Assembly (NCBI GenBank): GCA_021773015.1 | Contig: JAJFKW010000006.1 | Span: forward strand, 124,001 to 188,000 | Direction of reading: 5' to 3' | Origin: Woeseia sp. | GTDB lineage: Bacteria; Pseudomonadota; Gammaproteobacteria; Steroidobacterales; Woeseiaceae | Length of the DNA stretch: 64,000 nucleotides | Part shown: positions 42,390 through 50,207 of the stretch, in pieces | Layout of the letters: each line of letters opens with the position of its first letter | Position numbering within the stretch: the stretch's first letter is position 1 | Position numbers and translations under genes: made by a program | The notes under the pieces: generated by a model | The model's input: only the letters and a program-made list of their open reading frames with translations | Databases searched by the model: none | Told to the model about the DNA's origin: nothing

Positions 42390-43742
42390 TCACGAAAATG
42401 GTCCAGTGAAATCATTATAAAAAGCGAAACTCATCAACATTAACAGCGCAAATATGCCGATTTGCTGGCCAATTATTTGCGCTCGATCCGATAGTGGACT
42501 GCCTTTAAGACGCTCTATTGATTGATAGAGAATTTGTCCGCCATCGAGTATTGGAATCGGCAATAAATTCAGGATGCCAAGACCAATACTAATCGTCGCC
42601 AAGAGCTTGACGAAAGACTCAAAACCACGTTCTGCGGATGCCCGAGCAAACCGGGCAATACTGATCGGTCCGCTGATATTACGTGCCGAAACGTCGCCCA
42701 TGACCATTCCTGCCAGCAAGCGACCCGTTGACGTAATGGTTGACCAAGTTTTTTGAATCGCCTCATTGCCCGCGGAAAAAAATCCGTACTTACGCTTATA
42801 GCGTAATTCTTCAATATCGAGTCCCAGCGTGACACCCAGCACGCCATATTGCTCACCATTTGACTCGCTGCTCTTGACCGTTGTAACCGTTTGAAATTCT
42901 CGGCCGTCGCGAACATAACCGATAGATATGGTTTGCTCTGCAAGTGTTGTCAGTATTCTTTTGGGATCGTCGAGGTCGTAAACCGGTTGTCCGTCGATAC
43001 TGGTAATTCGGTCGCCGATCTTGAGACCGCCGGCTGCGGCGGCACTATTTTCATTGACCTCCGCGAGAATTGGAGAACGCAGCAGCTGAAATCCAAGACC
43101 GTCGAATAAGTATCCCGGTTCCGTCAGACGTGCACTGGCATCACCGACCTGGATAATCACGTCGCGCTGCCGGCCGTCGTCGTTCTCTACGCGAAGTGGA
43201 ATTTCGCCGTCCGACACCATTTCGCCAATCATCGCCAGAAGCACAGAATCCCAATCTGCGGCAGCCCGGTCGCCAACCGCCACAATTCGATCGCGATATT
43301 GAAGTCCTGCTGCCGACGCAAAACTATCTTGCTCGACCTCACCGACTGCTGCCCTATATGCCGTAACGCCGCTCGCGAACAACGCCCAGTAAATGACAAT
43401 CGCCAGCAAAAAGTTAAACATCGGTCCGGCCAGCAATACTGCAATTCGCTGCCAAGTCGGTCGGTGGGTGAATGCACGACCTCGATCTGCAGCGTCAACG
43501 CGCTGCTCTCTCTCATCTAAAAATTTGACGTAACCGCCGAGCGGAATTGCGGAAACACAATACTGCGTGCGATCCGGATCTTTTCCGTACCACGACCAAA
43601 TAGGCTTGCCGAATCCAATGGAAAAGCGCAACACCTTCATGCCACACCAGCGTCCGACAATATAATGGCCATACTCGTGGACCGCGACCAGTACACTGAT
43701 TGCAACGATGAACCACAACGCACTGCCCAAAATTTCACCCAT
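42390..43742 (-). CDS. rseP: Site-2 protease RseP
   Basis: Intramembrane zinc protease that cleaves RseA after DegS, freeing sigma-E. It has 450 residues. The HEYGHYIVGR zinc motif is in the first transmembrane helix, and two PDZ domains follow (for example GDRITSIDGQPVYDLDD). The second active-site motif is NLLPIPILDGGQ. It precedes bamA as in E. coli and carries its own sigma-E-type promoter. RseA and RpoE are also encoded in this window, about 34 kb away. Confidence 0.97.
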   Translation of the reverse strand: MGEILGSALWFIVAISVLVAVHEYGHYIVGRWCGMKVLRFSIGFGKPIWSWYGKDPDRTQYCVSAIPLGGYVKFLDEREQRVDAADRGRAFTHRPTWQRIAVLLAGPMFNFLLAIVIYWALFASGVTAYRAAVGEVEQDSFASAAGLQYRDRIVAVGDRAAADWDSVLLAMIGEMVSDGEIPLRVENDDGRQRDVIIQVGDASARLTEPGYLFDGLGFQLLRSPILAEVNENSAAAAGGLKIGDRITSIDGQPVYDLDDPKRILTTLAEQTISIGYVRDGREFQTVTTVKSSESNGEQYGVLGVTLGLDIEELRYKRKYGFFSAGNEAIQKTWSTITSTGRLLAGMVMGDVSARNISGPISIARFARASAERGFESFVKLLATISIGLGILNLLPIPILDGGQILYQSIERLKGSPLSDRAQIIGQQIGIFALLMLMSFAFYNDFTGPFS

Positions 43743-43816
43743 AAATCGCCTCCGCGCCGAATCGCCGGTGCCAATCCCCGCCTATCATCGTCGCAAGCCT
43801 ACGATGGACAAAGCAT

Positions 43817-43845
43817 TTTGACTGGCGCAGGCAAACGCAGTTCCC
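43817..43845 (-). promoter_or_regulatory. Sigma-E-type promoter upstream of rseP-bamA-skp-lpxD
   Basis: Reading on the minus strand, GGGAACTG (43838-43845) is followed by TCAAA (43817-43821) with 16 bases between GAACTG and TCAAA. This fits the sigma-E consensus (GGAACTT, about 16 bases, TCAAA/TCTGA) with one mismatch in the -35. Predicted start is near 43810, leaving a 68-base leader to rseP. It lies in the 149-base gap after cdsA. Confidence 0.6.
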
Positions 43846-43891
43846 ACAGATTCTGGCAGCAGCGGGATGAATGAACGCTGAACACGGCATT

Positions 43892-44698
43892 TCATTGCGG
43901 CAACCTCAGCACGCCTGGGCCAAACCAGCTCAAACCGAGAGCAAACAAAGGCGCCGCCGCTGCGATACTGTCAGCCCGGTCCAGAAAACCGCCGTGGCCT
44001 GGAAATAGCGTGCCACTGTCCTTCAGTCCCGCCTGCCGCTTGAATATGCTGACGGTTAAATCACCGATAATGGAGCCAATCGCGACCGCCAGACAAAGCG
44101 GAATTATGGTGATATATGAAAATCCCAGAAAGTAACTCTCGACTGCCACCACAAGGGCCACCGTCACCAAACCGCCAATTGCACCCTCCCATGTCTTTCC
44201 TGGGCTAATCTGCGAGGCAAGTTTCACCTTGCCGAATGCCTTGCCGGAAAAGTAAGCGCCGATATCGGCGGCCAACACGATTCCGAGCATAAATAGCAGC
44301 AACCATGGGCCTTGCAAAAACAACCAATCCAGGGCGACATACGCAGGCACGATCACTAACAGACCACAGAGCCAAGTCACAATACTCGGGACAGGCGTGG
44401 GGTAAAACCAGGTCCACAAGAGCGCCAACAGCCACCATACGAGCGCTACCTGAAACACCAGCACTCGACTGTCAAGACTATCCGCCAAGAAAAATGCGGG
44501 CACGATAACCGCAGCGACCGCCAACAAGTACGCGTAACGCACTACGTTGTTCGCTTTGAGGAATCCTGACCATTCCCAAGCTGCCAGCAATAACAACAGC
44601 AATATTACGACTCGAGCTGCGATTTGCGGCACCGCGAACAGCACGAGCAGGAGGATTAAACCTGCAATGATTGCAGTAATGATTCTGTCTTTTAGCAT
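43892..44698 (-). CDS. cdsA: Phosphatidate cytidylyltransferase
   Basis: Makes CDP-diacylglycerol, the precursor of phospholipids. It has 268 residues and many membrane helices. The C-terminal signature reads GDLTVSIFKRQAGLKDSG then LFPGHGGFLDRADSIAAAAP. Its ATG shares one base with the uppS TAA (TAATG), so the pair is translationally coupled. In relatives dxr usually follows; here rseP follows after 149 bases. Confidence 0.97.
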   Translation of the reverse strand: MLKDRIITAIIAGLILLLVLFAVPQIAARVVILLLLLLAAWEWSGFLKANNVVRYAYLLAVAAVIVPAFFLADSLDSRVLVFQVALVWWLLALLWTWFYPTPVPSIVTWLCGLLVIVPAYVALDWLFLQGPWLLLFMLGIVLAADIGAYFSGKAFGKVKLASQISPGKTWEGAIGGLVTVALVVAVESYFLGFSYITIIPLCLAVAIGSIIGDLTVSIFKRQAGLKDSGTLFPGHGGFLDRADSIAAAAPLFALGLSWFGPGVLRLPQ

Positions 44699-45456
44699 TA
44701 GGCCGCGCCGACTTGATCGCCAGTATGGCCGTAACGCCGTTGCCGACCCGAAAAGTGGTGCAATGCCGCGTCAAATTCAGCGGTGCCGAAATCTGGCCAC
44801 AGCTCATCAGAGAAAAAAAGTTCTGCGTAAGCAATATTCCACAGAAGAAAATTGCTAATGCGTTGCTCTCCACCCGTTCGAATCAGCAAGTCGGGGTCTG
44901 GAACACCGCCTAGTTGCAATGCGTTCGCTAGAACAGTTTCATCGATTTCTTCCGGCATAAGATCACGTTCCTGAACGCGCGCCACAATATTTTTGGTCGC
45001 GTTTACAACATCCCAGCGACCACCGTAGGCAACCGCGATAAATAACTGCAGACCGTCATTCGCGGCGGTCTTCAATTCTGCCTCGGCAATTTTTTTGACC
45101 AAGCCGGCCTGAAGCTGTTCTCTAGCACCGATAAAACGGAGTCTCACATTATTACGATGCAGCTTCGTGACTTCTCGTTGCAAAGCCTCCAAAAATAATT
45201 TCATAAGGCTGCTGACTTCATCGCGTGGGCGGCTCCAGTTTTCGCTGCTGAAGGCGAATAACGTCAGGTGCGCGACGCCTTGTTCGGCTGCACGCTCGAC
45301 CACAGCACGTACCGACTTCACGCCAGCACGATGACCAGCGTGACGCGGCATCGCCCGTTCGCTTGCCCAGCGACCGTTGCCATCCATTATGATGGCGACA
45401 TGTTGCGGAATCCTTTGGTCTGTTTCGATCACATAAATCGCCGTATCTAATTTCAA
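44698..45456 (-). CDS. uppS: Undecaprenyl diphosphate synthase
   Basis: Cis-prenyltransferase making C55-PP for peptidoglycan and O-antigen. It contains HVAIIMDGNGRWASERAMPR with the catalytic Asp, LTLFAFSSENWSRP, and the C-terminal DLLIRTGGEQRISNFLLWNI. The listed start is a TTG at 45456; a GTG at 45432 just before the conserved part is an alternative and neither has a strong ribosome site. It needs isopentenyl diphosphate, although none of the usual neighbouring MEP genes is present. Confidence 0.96.
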   Translation of the reverse strand: MKLDTAIYVIETDQRIPQHVAIIMDGNGRWASERAMPRHAGHRAGVKSVRAVVERAAEQGVAHLTLFAFSSENWSRPRDEVSSLMKLFLEALQREVTKLHRNNVRLRFIGAREQLQAGLVKKIAEAELKTAANDGLQLFIAVAYGGRWDVVNATKNIVARVQERDLMPEEIDETVLANALQLGGVPDPDLLIRTGGEQRISNFLLWNIAYAELFFSDELWPDFGTAEFDAALHHFSGRQRRYGHTGDQVGAA

Positions 45457-45474
45457 CGAGGCATTTGGAGCTCG

Positions 45475-46032
45475 CTAAACTTCCATTAAGTCACTTTCCT
45501 TTTCGGCCAGGATTGCATCGATTTTGGCAACGTGCTGGTCGGTAATTTTTTGTATTTCTTCTTGCGCACGATGCTCGTCGTCCTCGCCTATCATTTTTTC
45601 TTTTAATAGATCCTTGACGTCCCCTAGCGCGTCGCGACGAATATTTCGAATGGCGACGCGCCCACCCTCTGCTTCATTGCGAACAACGCGAATGAGGTCT
45701 TTTCGCCGTTCTTCCGTTAGCGGCGGCAACGGAACTCTGATAACCGTTCCTGCTGTTGCCGGGTTAAGACCCAGATCGGAACTCATGATGGCTTTCTCGA
45801 TCACCTGAACCATGTCTTTTTCCCATGGCGACACGGCAAGCGTTCTCGAATCCTCGACATTAACGTTCGCAACCTGATTAAGCGGCACCTGACTACCGTA
45901 GTACTCCACCGTTATGTGATCGAGTAAACTCGTGTGCGCGCGCCCCGTACGAATTTTCGTGAGGTCCTGCTGTAACGAAGCGATACTCTTATCCATTCGG
46001 ACACTCGCGTCTTTTTTTATCTCATCAAGCAC
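45475..46032 (-). CDS. frr: Ribosome recycling factor
   Basis: Splits post-termination ribosomes together with EF-G. It has 185 residues from a GTG (46030-46032) with an excellent GAGGAAG seven bases upstream. The N-terminus [20 protein letters not shown] aligns with known RRF, followed by [20 protein letters not shown] and [20 protein letters not shown]. The upstream open frame to 46083 overlaps pyrH and is not family-like. Confidence 0.97.
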   Translation of the reverse strand: MLDEIKKDASVRMDKSIASLQQDLTKIRTGRAHTSLLDHITVEYYGSQVPLNQVANVNVEDSRTLAVSPWEKDMVQVIEKAIMSSDLGLNPATAGTVIRVPLPPLTEERRKDLIRVVRNEAEGGRVAIRNIRRDALGDVKDLLKEKMIGEDDEHRAQEEIQKITDQHVAKIDAILAEKESDLMEV

Positions 46033-46060
46033 ATTTCTTCCTCTCGAATTGCGGCGTTGG

Positions 46061-46783
46061 CTACGCCGTAACCAAAGTGCCAACCTCTGAATCTGTCATG
46101 GCCTTAAGCAATGCATCTGGTTTTGTCATATTGAAAACACGTAACGGCAAGTTATTGTCCCGGCACATTACTACCGCCGTCGCGTCCATCACATTCAGTT
46201 TATCCACTAGAACCTGATCAAACGAAACCGTATCGAACATGGCCGCTTCAGAATTGAGCGCGGGATCAGAGTCGTAGACGCCGCTCACCTTGGTTGCCTT
46301 CATCAGCACATCGGCACCAATCTCAATTGCCCGCAAACTTGCCGCTGTATCGGTCGTAAAAAATGGGTTGCCGGTACCTGCAGCCAGTAAGACGACGCGA
46401 CCTTTTTCGAGATGACGAACTGCGCGGCGGCGAATATAATCTTCGCAAACTTCGTGGATCTGCAGAGCAGACATCACACGCGCGTAAACTTCCTGCGATT
46501 CGAGAGCATCTTGAATCGCCAGCGCATTCATGACTGTTGCCAGCATGCCCATGTAGTCGCCGGTAACCCTATCCATACCGCTGCGTGCAAGGCCTGCACC
46601 GCGAAATATGTTACCGCCACCGATGACGATGGCTACCTCGATGCCCAACTTGCGAACGTCAGCAACCTCGGCCGCGATTCGCTGGATCACGTCTGGCTCG
46701 ATGCCATAATCCAAATCACCCATCAATGCCTCACCGCTGAGCTTAAGCAGCACGCGGCGGTAGAGCGGTTTGGCTTCGGTCAT
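46061..46783 (-). CDS. pyrH: Uridylate kinase
   Basis: Phosphorylates UMP to UDP; hexameric amino-acid-kinase fold. It has 240 residues, with [15 protein letters not shown] at the start, [20 protein letters not shown], and the later [20 protein letters not shown] with the phosphate-binding loop. It lies 28 bases before frr in the conserved rpsB-tsf-pyrH-frr order. Confidence 0.98.
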   Translation of the reverse strand: MTEAKPLYRRVLLKLSGEALMGDLDYGIEPDVIQRIAAEVADVRKLGIEVAIVIGGGNIFRGAGLARSGMDRVTGDYMGMLATVMNALAIQDALESQEVYARVMSALQIHEVCEDYIRRRAVRHLEKGRVVLLAAGTGNPFFTTDTAASLRAIEIGADVLMKATKVSGVYDSDPALNSEAAMFDTVSFDQVLVDKLNVMDATAVVMCRDNNLPLRVFNMTKPDALLKAMTDSEVGTLVTA

Positions 46784-46860
46784 TCCTTTCCCTTTTAGCG
46801 CATCGACTGCGCCTGTTTAGTCACCTGGATCGCGGCGGTCCTGTCTCTTTAGCAAATGCC

Positions 46861-46889
46861 AGTATTGGCGTAGATTCTAACGTATTCAA
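46861..46889 (-). promoter_or_regulatory. Possible sigma-70 promoter for pyrH-frr
   Basis: TTGAAT (46884-46889) and AATACT (46861-46866) are 17 bases apart on the minus strand, each matching the consensus at four of six positions. It is in the 159-base gap between tsf and pyrH. The match is modest, so it is only a candidate. Confidence 0.3.
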
Positions 46890-46942
46890 TACATAAGGTC
46901 CGTTATTAAAGGCCATTTCTAACCGCAAAAATCTGGCAAACC

Positions 46943-47824
46943 CTAGCTTTTATCAGCGTCCTCGATTTGTTTCATCACTTCTTCGGCAAAATTCTCCACT
47001 TTCTTTTCGATGCCTTCGCCGACTTCAAAACGTACAAACTGAGTAACACTGGCGTTAGCGCCTTTTAATAGTTTGCCGACTGTCGTGTCCGGGTCTTTTA
47101 CAAAAGGCTGGCCGACCAAGGTAATCTCCTTGAGGTACTTTGCCACTTTACCAGTGACCATTTTCTCGATTATTTCCGGTGGTTTGCCGGATTCAGCCGC
47201 CTGCTCGGAGAATATTCTGCGCTCGCGGTCAAGCGACTCGGCAGGCACTCCTGACTCGTCGACGCTGAGCGGATTGGTCGCAGCAATGTGCATAGCGATA
47301 TCGCGAGCCATCGCCTCATCGCCACCCGATAACGCAACAACCGCGCCAATTCGAGCACCGTGCGTGTAGCTACCAAGCTGATCAGGGGACTCGACCTGCT
47401 CAATACGGCGCACCGATATGTTCTCGCCAACTTTTGCAACAAGATCTGTCCGCGCGGCTTCGACACTTCGACCGTCACTTAATGTTGCGTTATTCAGCGA
47501 CTCGATGTCACCAATATTGTCGGCCAGAGCGAGCGTTGCAACAGCGTCGGCAAATGCATTGAAGTTGTCATCCTTGGCAACGAAATCGGTTTCGGAATTG
47601 ATTTCAATAATCGCCGCTCGTGCGCCATTGCTAGCCACCACAATTTTCCCGTCCGCCGCAACGCGACCGGACTTCTTGTCGGCTTTTGCTTGCCCCGACT
47701 TGCGGAGTTGTTCCGCCGCTTGATCGAGGTCGCCGTCCGTTTCGACCAAGGCCTTCTTGCATTCCATCATGCCAGCGCCAGTGCGCTCACGAAGCTCTTT
47801 CACCATTGATGCACTAATAGACAT
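46943..47824 (-). CDS. tsf: Elongation factor Ts
   Basis: Nucleotide-exchange factor for EF-Tu. It has 293 residues from the ATG at 47824, which has TGAGGA upstream. The UBA-like N-terminus is [20 protein letters not shown], and the core includes [19 protein letters not shown]. The ends match the family. It follows rpsB after a 70-base gap that contains a strong hairpin. Confidence 0.98.
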   Translation of the reverse strand: MSISASMVKELRERTGAGMMECKKALVETDGDLDQAAEQLRKSGQAKADKKSGRVAADGKIVVASNGARAAIIEINSETDFVAKDDNFNAFADAVATLALADNIGDIESLNNATLSDGRSVEAARTDLVAKVGENISVRRIEQVESPDQLGSYTHGARIGAVVALSGGDEAMARDIAMHIAATNPLSVDESGVPAESLDRERRIFSEQAAESGKPPEIIEKMVTGKVAKYLKEITLVGQPFVKDPDTTVGKLLKGANASVTQFVRFEVGEGIEKKVENFAEEVMKQIEDADKS

Positions 47825-47848
47825 CACTTCATTCCTCATTCTCGTAAC

Positions 47849-47877
47849 ACGACCGCTTTAATCCAAGAGGCGGTCGT
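47849..47877 (-). terminator. rpsB-tsf intergenic hairpin (attenuator-like)
   Basis: A perfect 8-bp inverted repeat ACGACCGC / GCGGTCGT (47849-47856 and 47870-47877) with a 13-base loop sits between the rpsB stop and the tsf start. No run of T follows on the minus strand, so it is not a full intrinsic terminator. It could lower tsf readthrough or protect the rpsB mRNA end. Confidence 0.55.
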
Positions 47878-47894
47878 AAATGTTGTTTAAAACC

Positions 47895-49040
47895 TTATGC
47901 GGACTCGCTATCTGCAGCCTTTTCGTCGCCATCCTTGGAAGCTGCGGCTTTGCTCGCGGTCTTTTTGGAGGCAGATTTCTTGCTGGCAGCTTTCTTTGCC
48001 GCAGGAACGGCAACTGCTTCGTCAGACGCAGCGGCCTCTTTGCCAGCCTCATCTTTTGCCGGCGCTTCCGCCACAGCCTCAGTGGCCTCTTTGTCAGCCG
48101 CATCCTTAGCCGGTGCTTTCGCCACAGGCGTAGCGGTCTCTTTGCCAGTCGCATCTTTTGCCGGCGCTTCCGCCACCGCTGCAGTGTCCGTTTCGGCTTT
48201 ATCTTCTGCGCTTACTTTCGCTGCAACTTTCTTTACTGTCGCTTTGCGCGTGGTTTTTGCCGTTTTCTTCGGCGTCTTTTTGCGTCCAGAAGACTTCTTG
48301 GGCTTACCGTCTGCGTCAAGCTCTACAAATTCGTCTTCGCCGAGCGCGACTTCCGGCAACGATGTTTTGCCATCCAATACGGCATCGGATATCAAAGCGG
48401 CATACAAGTTGATCGCACGCATCGCGTCGTCATTACCAGGAATAACGTAGTCGACGCCGTCAGGTGAGCAATTCGTATCGACGACTGCAACCACCGGGAT
48501 GCCAAGCTTACGCGCTTCGCGAACGGCGATGTCTTCGTGGTCCACATCAACAACGAACAACACATCTGGTAGCGAGTTCATATCCTTGATACCACCGAGA
48601 CTACGCTCGAGCTTCTCTTGCTCGCGATTAAGACCGAGCACCTCTTTTTTAGTCAGCTTGTCAAAGCCACCGTCTTCGGCCATCTTCTCGAGTACTTTGA
48701 GGCGTTTCACCGATTGGCGAACGGTCTTGTAATTGGTCAACATGCCGCCGAGCCAGCGGTAGCTGACAAAGGGCATATCGCAACGACCGGCCTGCTCACG
48801 CACAGCCTCGCGTGCGGCCCGTTTGGTGCCAACGAAAAGTACTTTACCGCCGTCTGCGACTATGTTTTTCACGAACGCATACGCGTCGCGAGCCAACGGC
48901 AGGCTCTTTTCGAGGTTGATGATATGGATTTTGTTACGTTGGCCGAAAATGTAGGGTGCCATTTTCGGATTCCAATAACGGGTCTGATGACCAAAGTGCA
49001 CGCCAGCCTCAAGCATTTGGCGCATAGTTACGTCTGCCAT
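47895..49040 (-). CDS. rpsB: 30S ribosomal protein S2 with long Ala/Lys-rich C-terminal extension
   Basis: S2 of the small subunit. From the ATG at 49040 (upstream CGGAG) it has 381 residues, against about 240 in E. coli. The core is normal ([58 protein letters not shown]). From about residue 240 there is an extra region of about 140 residues: first Lys-rich ([20 protein letters not shown]), then three 17-residue repeats, then an Ala/Ser/Lys stretch ([16 protein letters not shown]). The tail resembles AlgP or histone-H1-like tails in composition and is probably disordered. Confidence 0.95.
   Translation of the reverse strand: MADVTMRQMLEAGVHFGHQTRYWNPKMAPYIFGQRNKIHIINLEKSLPLARDAYAFVKNIVADGGKVLFVGTKRAAREAVREQAGRCDMPFVSYRWLGGMLTNYKTVRQSVKRLKVLEKMAEDGGFDKLTKKEVLGLNREQEKLERSLGGIKDMNSLPDVLFVVDVDHEDIAVREARKLGIPVVAVVDTNCSPDGVDYVIPGNDDAMRAINLYAALISDAVLDGKTSLPEVALGEDEFVELDADGKPKKSSGRKKTPKKTAKTTRKATVKKVAAKVSAEDKAETDTAAVAEAPAKDATGKETATPVAKAPAKDAADKEATEAVAEAPAKDEAGKEAAASDEAVAVPAAKKAASKKSASKKTASKAAASKDGDEKAADSESA
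48024..48176 (-). repeat. Three in-frame 51-bp (17-residue) repeats in rpsB
   Basis: Three tandem 17-residue units, [34 protein letters not shown] and [17 protein letters not shown], are encoded in phase. The DNA copies are also similar and spaced exactly 51 bases apart (matching blocks begin near 48033, 48084 and 48135). They make up the middle of the RpsB tail. Confidence 0.85.
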
Positions 49041-49064
49041 GATAATTCTCCGGGTTATGCCTCC

Positions 49065-49124
49065 GTACATCCCACCTCGCAACCCCTTTTTAGGTGGGGC
49101 ACCCAGCGTGGTGTGTCGATGTAC
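49065..49124 (-). promoter_or_regulatory. Structured rpsB leader, candidate S2 autoregulatory element
   Basis: In the rpsB 5' leader a 7-bp outer stem (GTACATC 49065-49071 with GATGTAC 49118-49124) encloses an inner 7-bp stem (CCCACCT 49071-49077 with AGGTGGG 49092-49098); one base, 49071, could belong to only one of the two. It ends 24 bases before the ATG. E. coli S2 represses its own mRNA through a structured leader, so a similar role is plausible but inferred. Confidence 0.55.
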
Positions 49125-49153
49125 GTGTGGATTATTGCCTCAAGGGCGCGCGC

Positions 49154-49182
49154 TTTATACCATAGAGAATCGCGACCAACAA
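49154..49182 (-). promoter_or_regulatory. Strong sigma-70-type rpsB promoter with GC-rich discriminator
   Basis: On the minus strand TTGTTG (49177-49182), 17 bases and TATAAA (49154-49159; five of six). The bases just after the -10 are GCGCGCGCCC, the GC-rich discriminator usual for stringently controlled ribosomal promoters. The leader to the ATG would be about 105 bases. Confidence 0.65.
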
Positions 49183-49375
49183 CGCAGAATTGCTGGAAAT
49201 GTCGCAGCCTCGCCAAATTGCGGTAAATTTCCCGAAATTGTGGCGTTGATAAGCCAATTTAAGGGGTTGAAGCGCATATTGTTTCTAGCTCGCTGTAGTA
49301 TTGCGGACTGGGCAACGATAGGTGTTTCAGCCCTAATTTGTATCCGGACCACTTAGCCAGATGAGTTAAAACTGC

Positions 49376-50140
49376 ATGAATGTAACGATTAAATCGCCCG
49401 AAGAGCAGGACAAGATGCGTACCGCCGGTCGGCTTGCCTCAAATGTTCTAGATATGATTGGCGAACACCTGCAACCGGGCGTCAGTACTGATCAACTCGA
49501 TCAAATCTGTCATCAATATATTACCGAGGTACAGCGCGCCATTCCGGCGCCGCTGAATTATCGCGGATTCCCGAAATCAATATGCACGTCAGTCAACCAT
49601 GTGGTTTGTCACGGCATTCCAAGTGATCGCATCCTAAAAAATGGCGACGCCATCAATATTGACATTACCGTGATCAAAGACGGCTTCCATGGTGATACCA
49701 GCAGAATGTTTTTCGTTGGCAAGCCGTCGGTACAGGCGCAGCGCGTCGCTGATATCGCCTACGAGGGCATGTGGCTCGGCATTGAGCAAATAGCGCCCGG
49801 TAAGAGGCTTGGCGATATTGGTTACGCGGTACAGCAACATGTTGAAAAAAATAGGTTTTCTGTGGTGCGCGAGTATTGTGGTCATGGAATAGGACGGACC
49901 TTTCACGAAGATCCTCAAGTGCTGCATTACGGCCGAAGAGGCACCGGTTTTGAGCTGCAAGAAGGAATGACGCTGACCGTTGAACCCATGGTCAATGTTG
50001 GCAAGCGCCACGTTAAGCTACTACCGGACGGTTGGACCGTAGTCACCAAGGATCACAAGCTAAGCGCCCAATGGGAACACACCGTATTGGTGACTGCAGA
50101 CGGCTACGAGGTTCTGACCCTCGGTGCCGAACAACGGTGA
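49376..50140 (+). CDS. map: Methionine aminopeptidase, type I
   Basis: Removes N-terminal methionine from new proteins. It has 254 residues. The metal-binding residues are seen in NIDITVIKDGFHGDTSRMFF (Asp pair), REYCGHGIGRTFHEDPQVLH (His), LTVEPMVNVG (Glu) and QWEHTVLVT (Glu). It is divergent from rpsB, the conserved map/rpsB arrangement, and precedes glnD. Confidence 0.98.
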   Translation: MNVTIKSPEEQDKMRTAGRLASNVLDMIGEHLQPGVSTDQLDQICHQYITEVQRAIPAPLNYRGFPKSICTSVNHVVCHGIPSDRILKNGDAINIDITVIKDGFHGDTSRMFFVGKPSVQAQRVADIAYEGMWLGIEQIAPGKRLGDIGYAVQQHVEKNRFSVVREYCGHGIGRTFHEDPQVLHYGRRGTGFELQEGMTLTVEPMVNVGKRHVKLLPDGWTVVTKDHKLSAQWEHTVLVTADGYEVLTLGAEQR

Positions 50141-50207
50141 CTAGGCGGCGACTGAGGAAGTCTGCGAACGCGCAAGATCGAGCAAAGCACAAAAGTAGGC
50201 GTTGTCG

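Larger units (their letters stand above)
49041..49375. other. Divergent rpsB/map intergenic region (335 bases)
   Basis: The only gap over 300 bases. On the rpsB side it contains a promoter (49154-49182) and a structured leader (49065-49124). On the map side I find no convincing promoter match. No open frame, tRNA or repeat element is supported. Confidence 0.6.

Noticed and set aside
47880-48467. Long open frames opposite rpsB (for example 195 and 171 codons, plus strand)
   Set aside because: They are shadows of the repetitive Ala/Lys-rich rpsB tail, where biased codons remove stops in other frames. They have no ribosome site or family resemblance.
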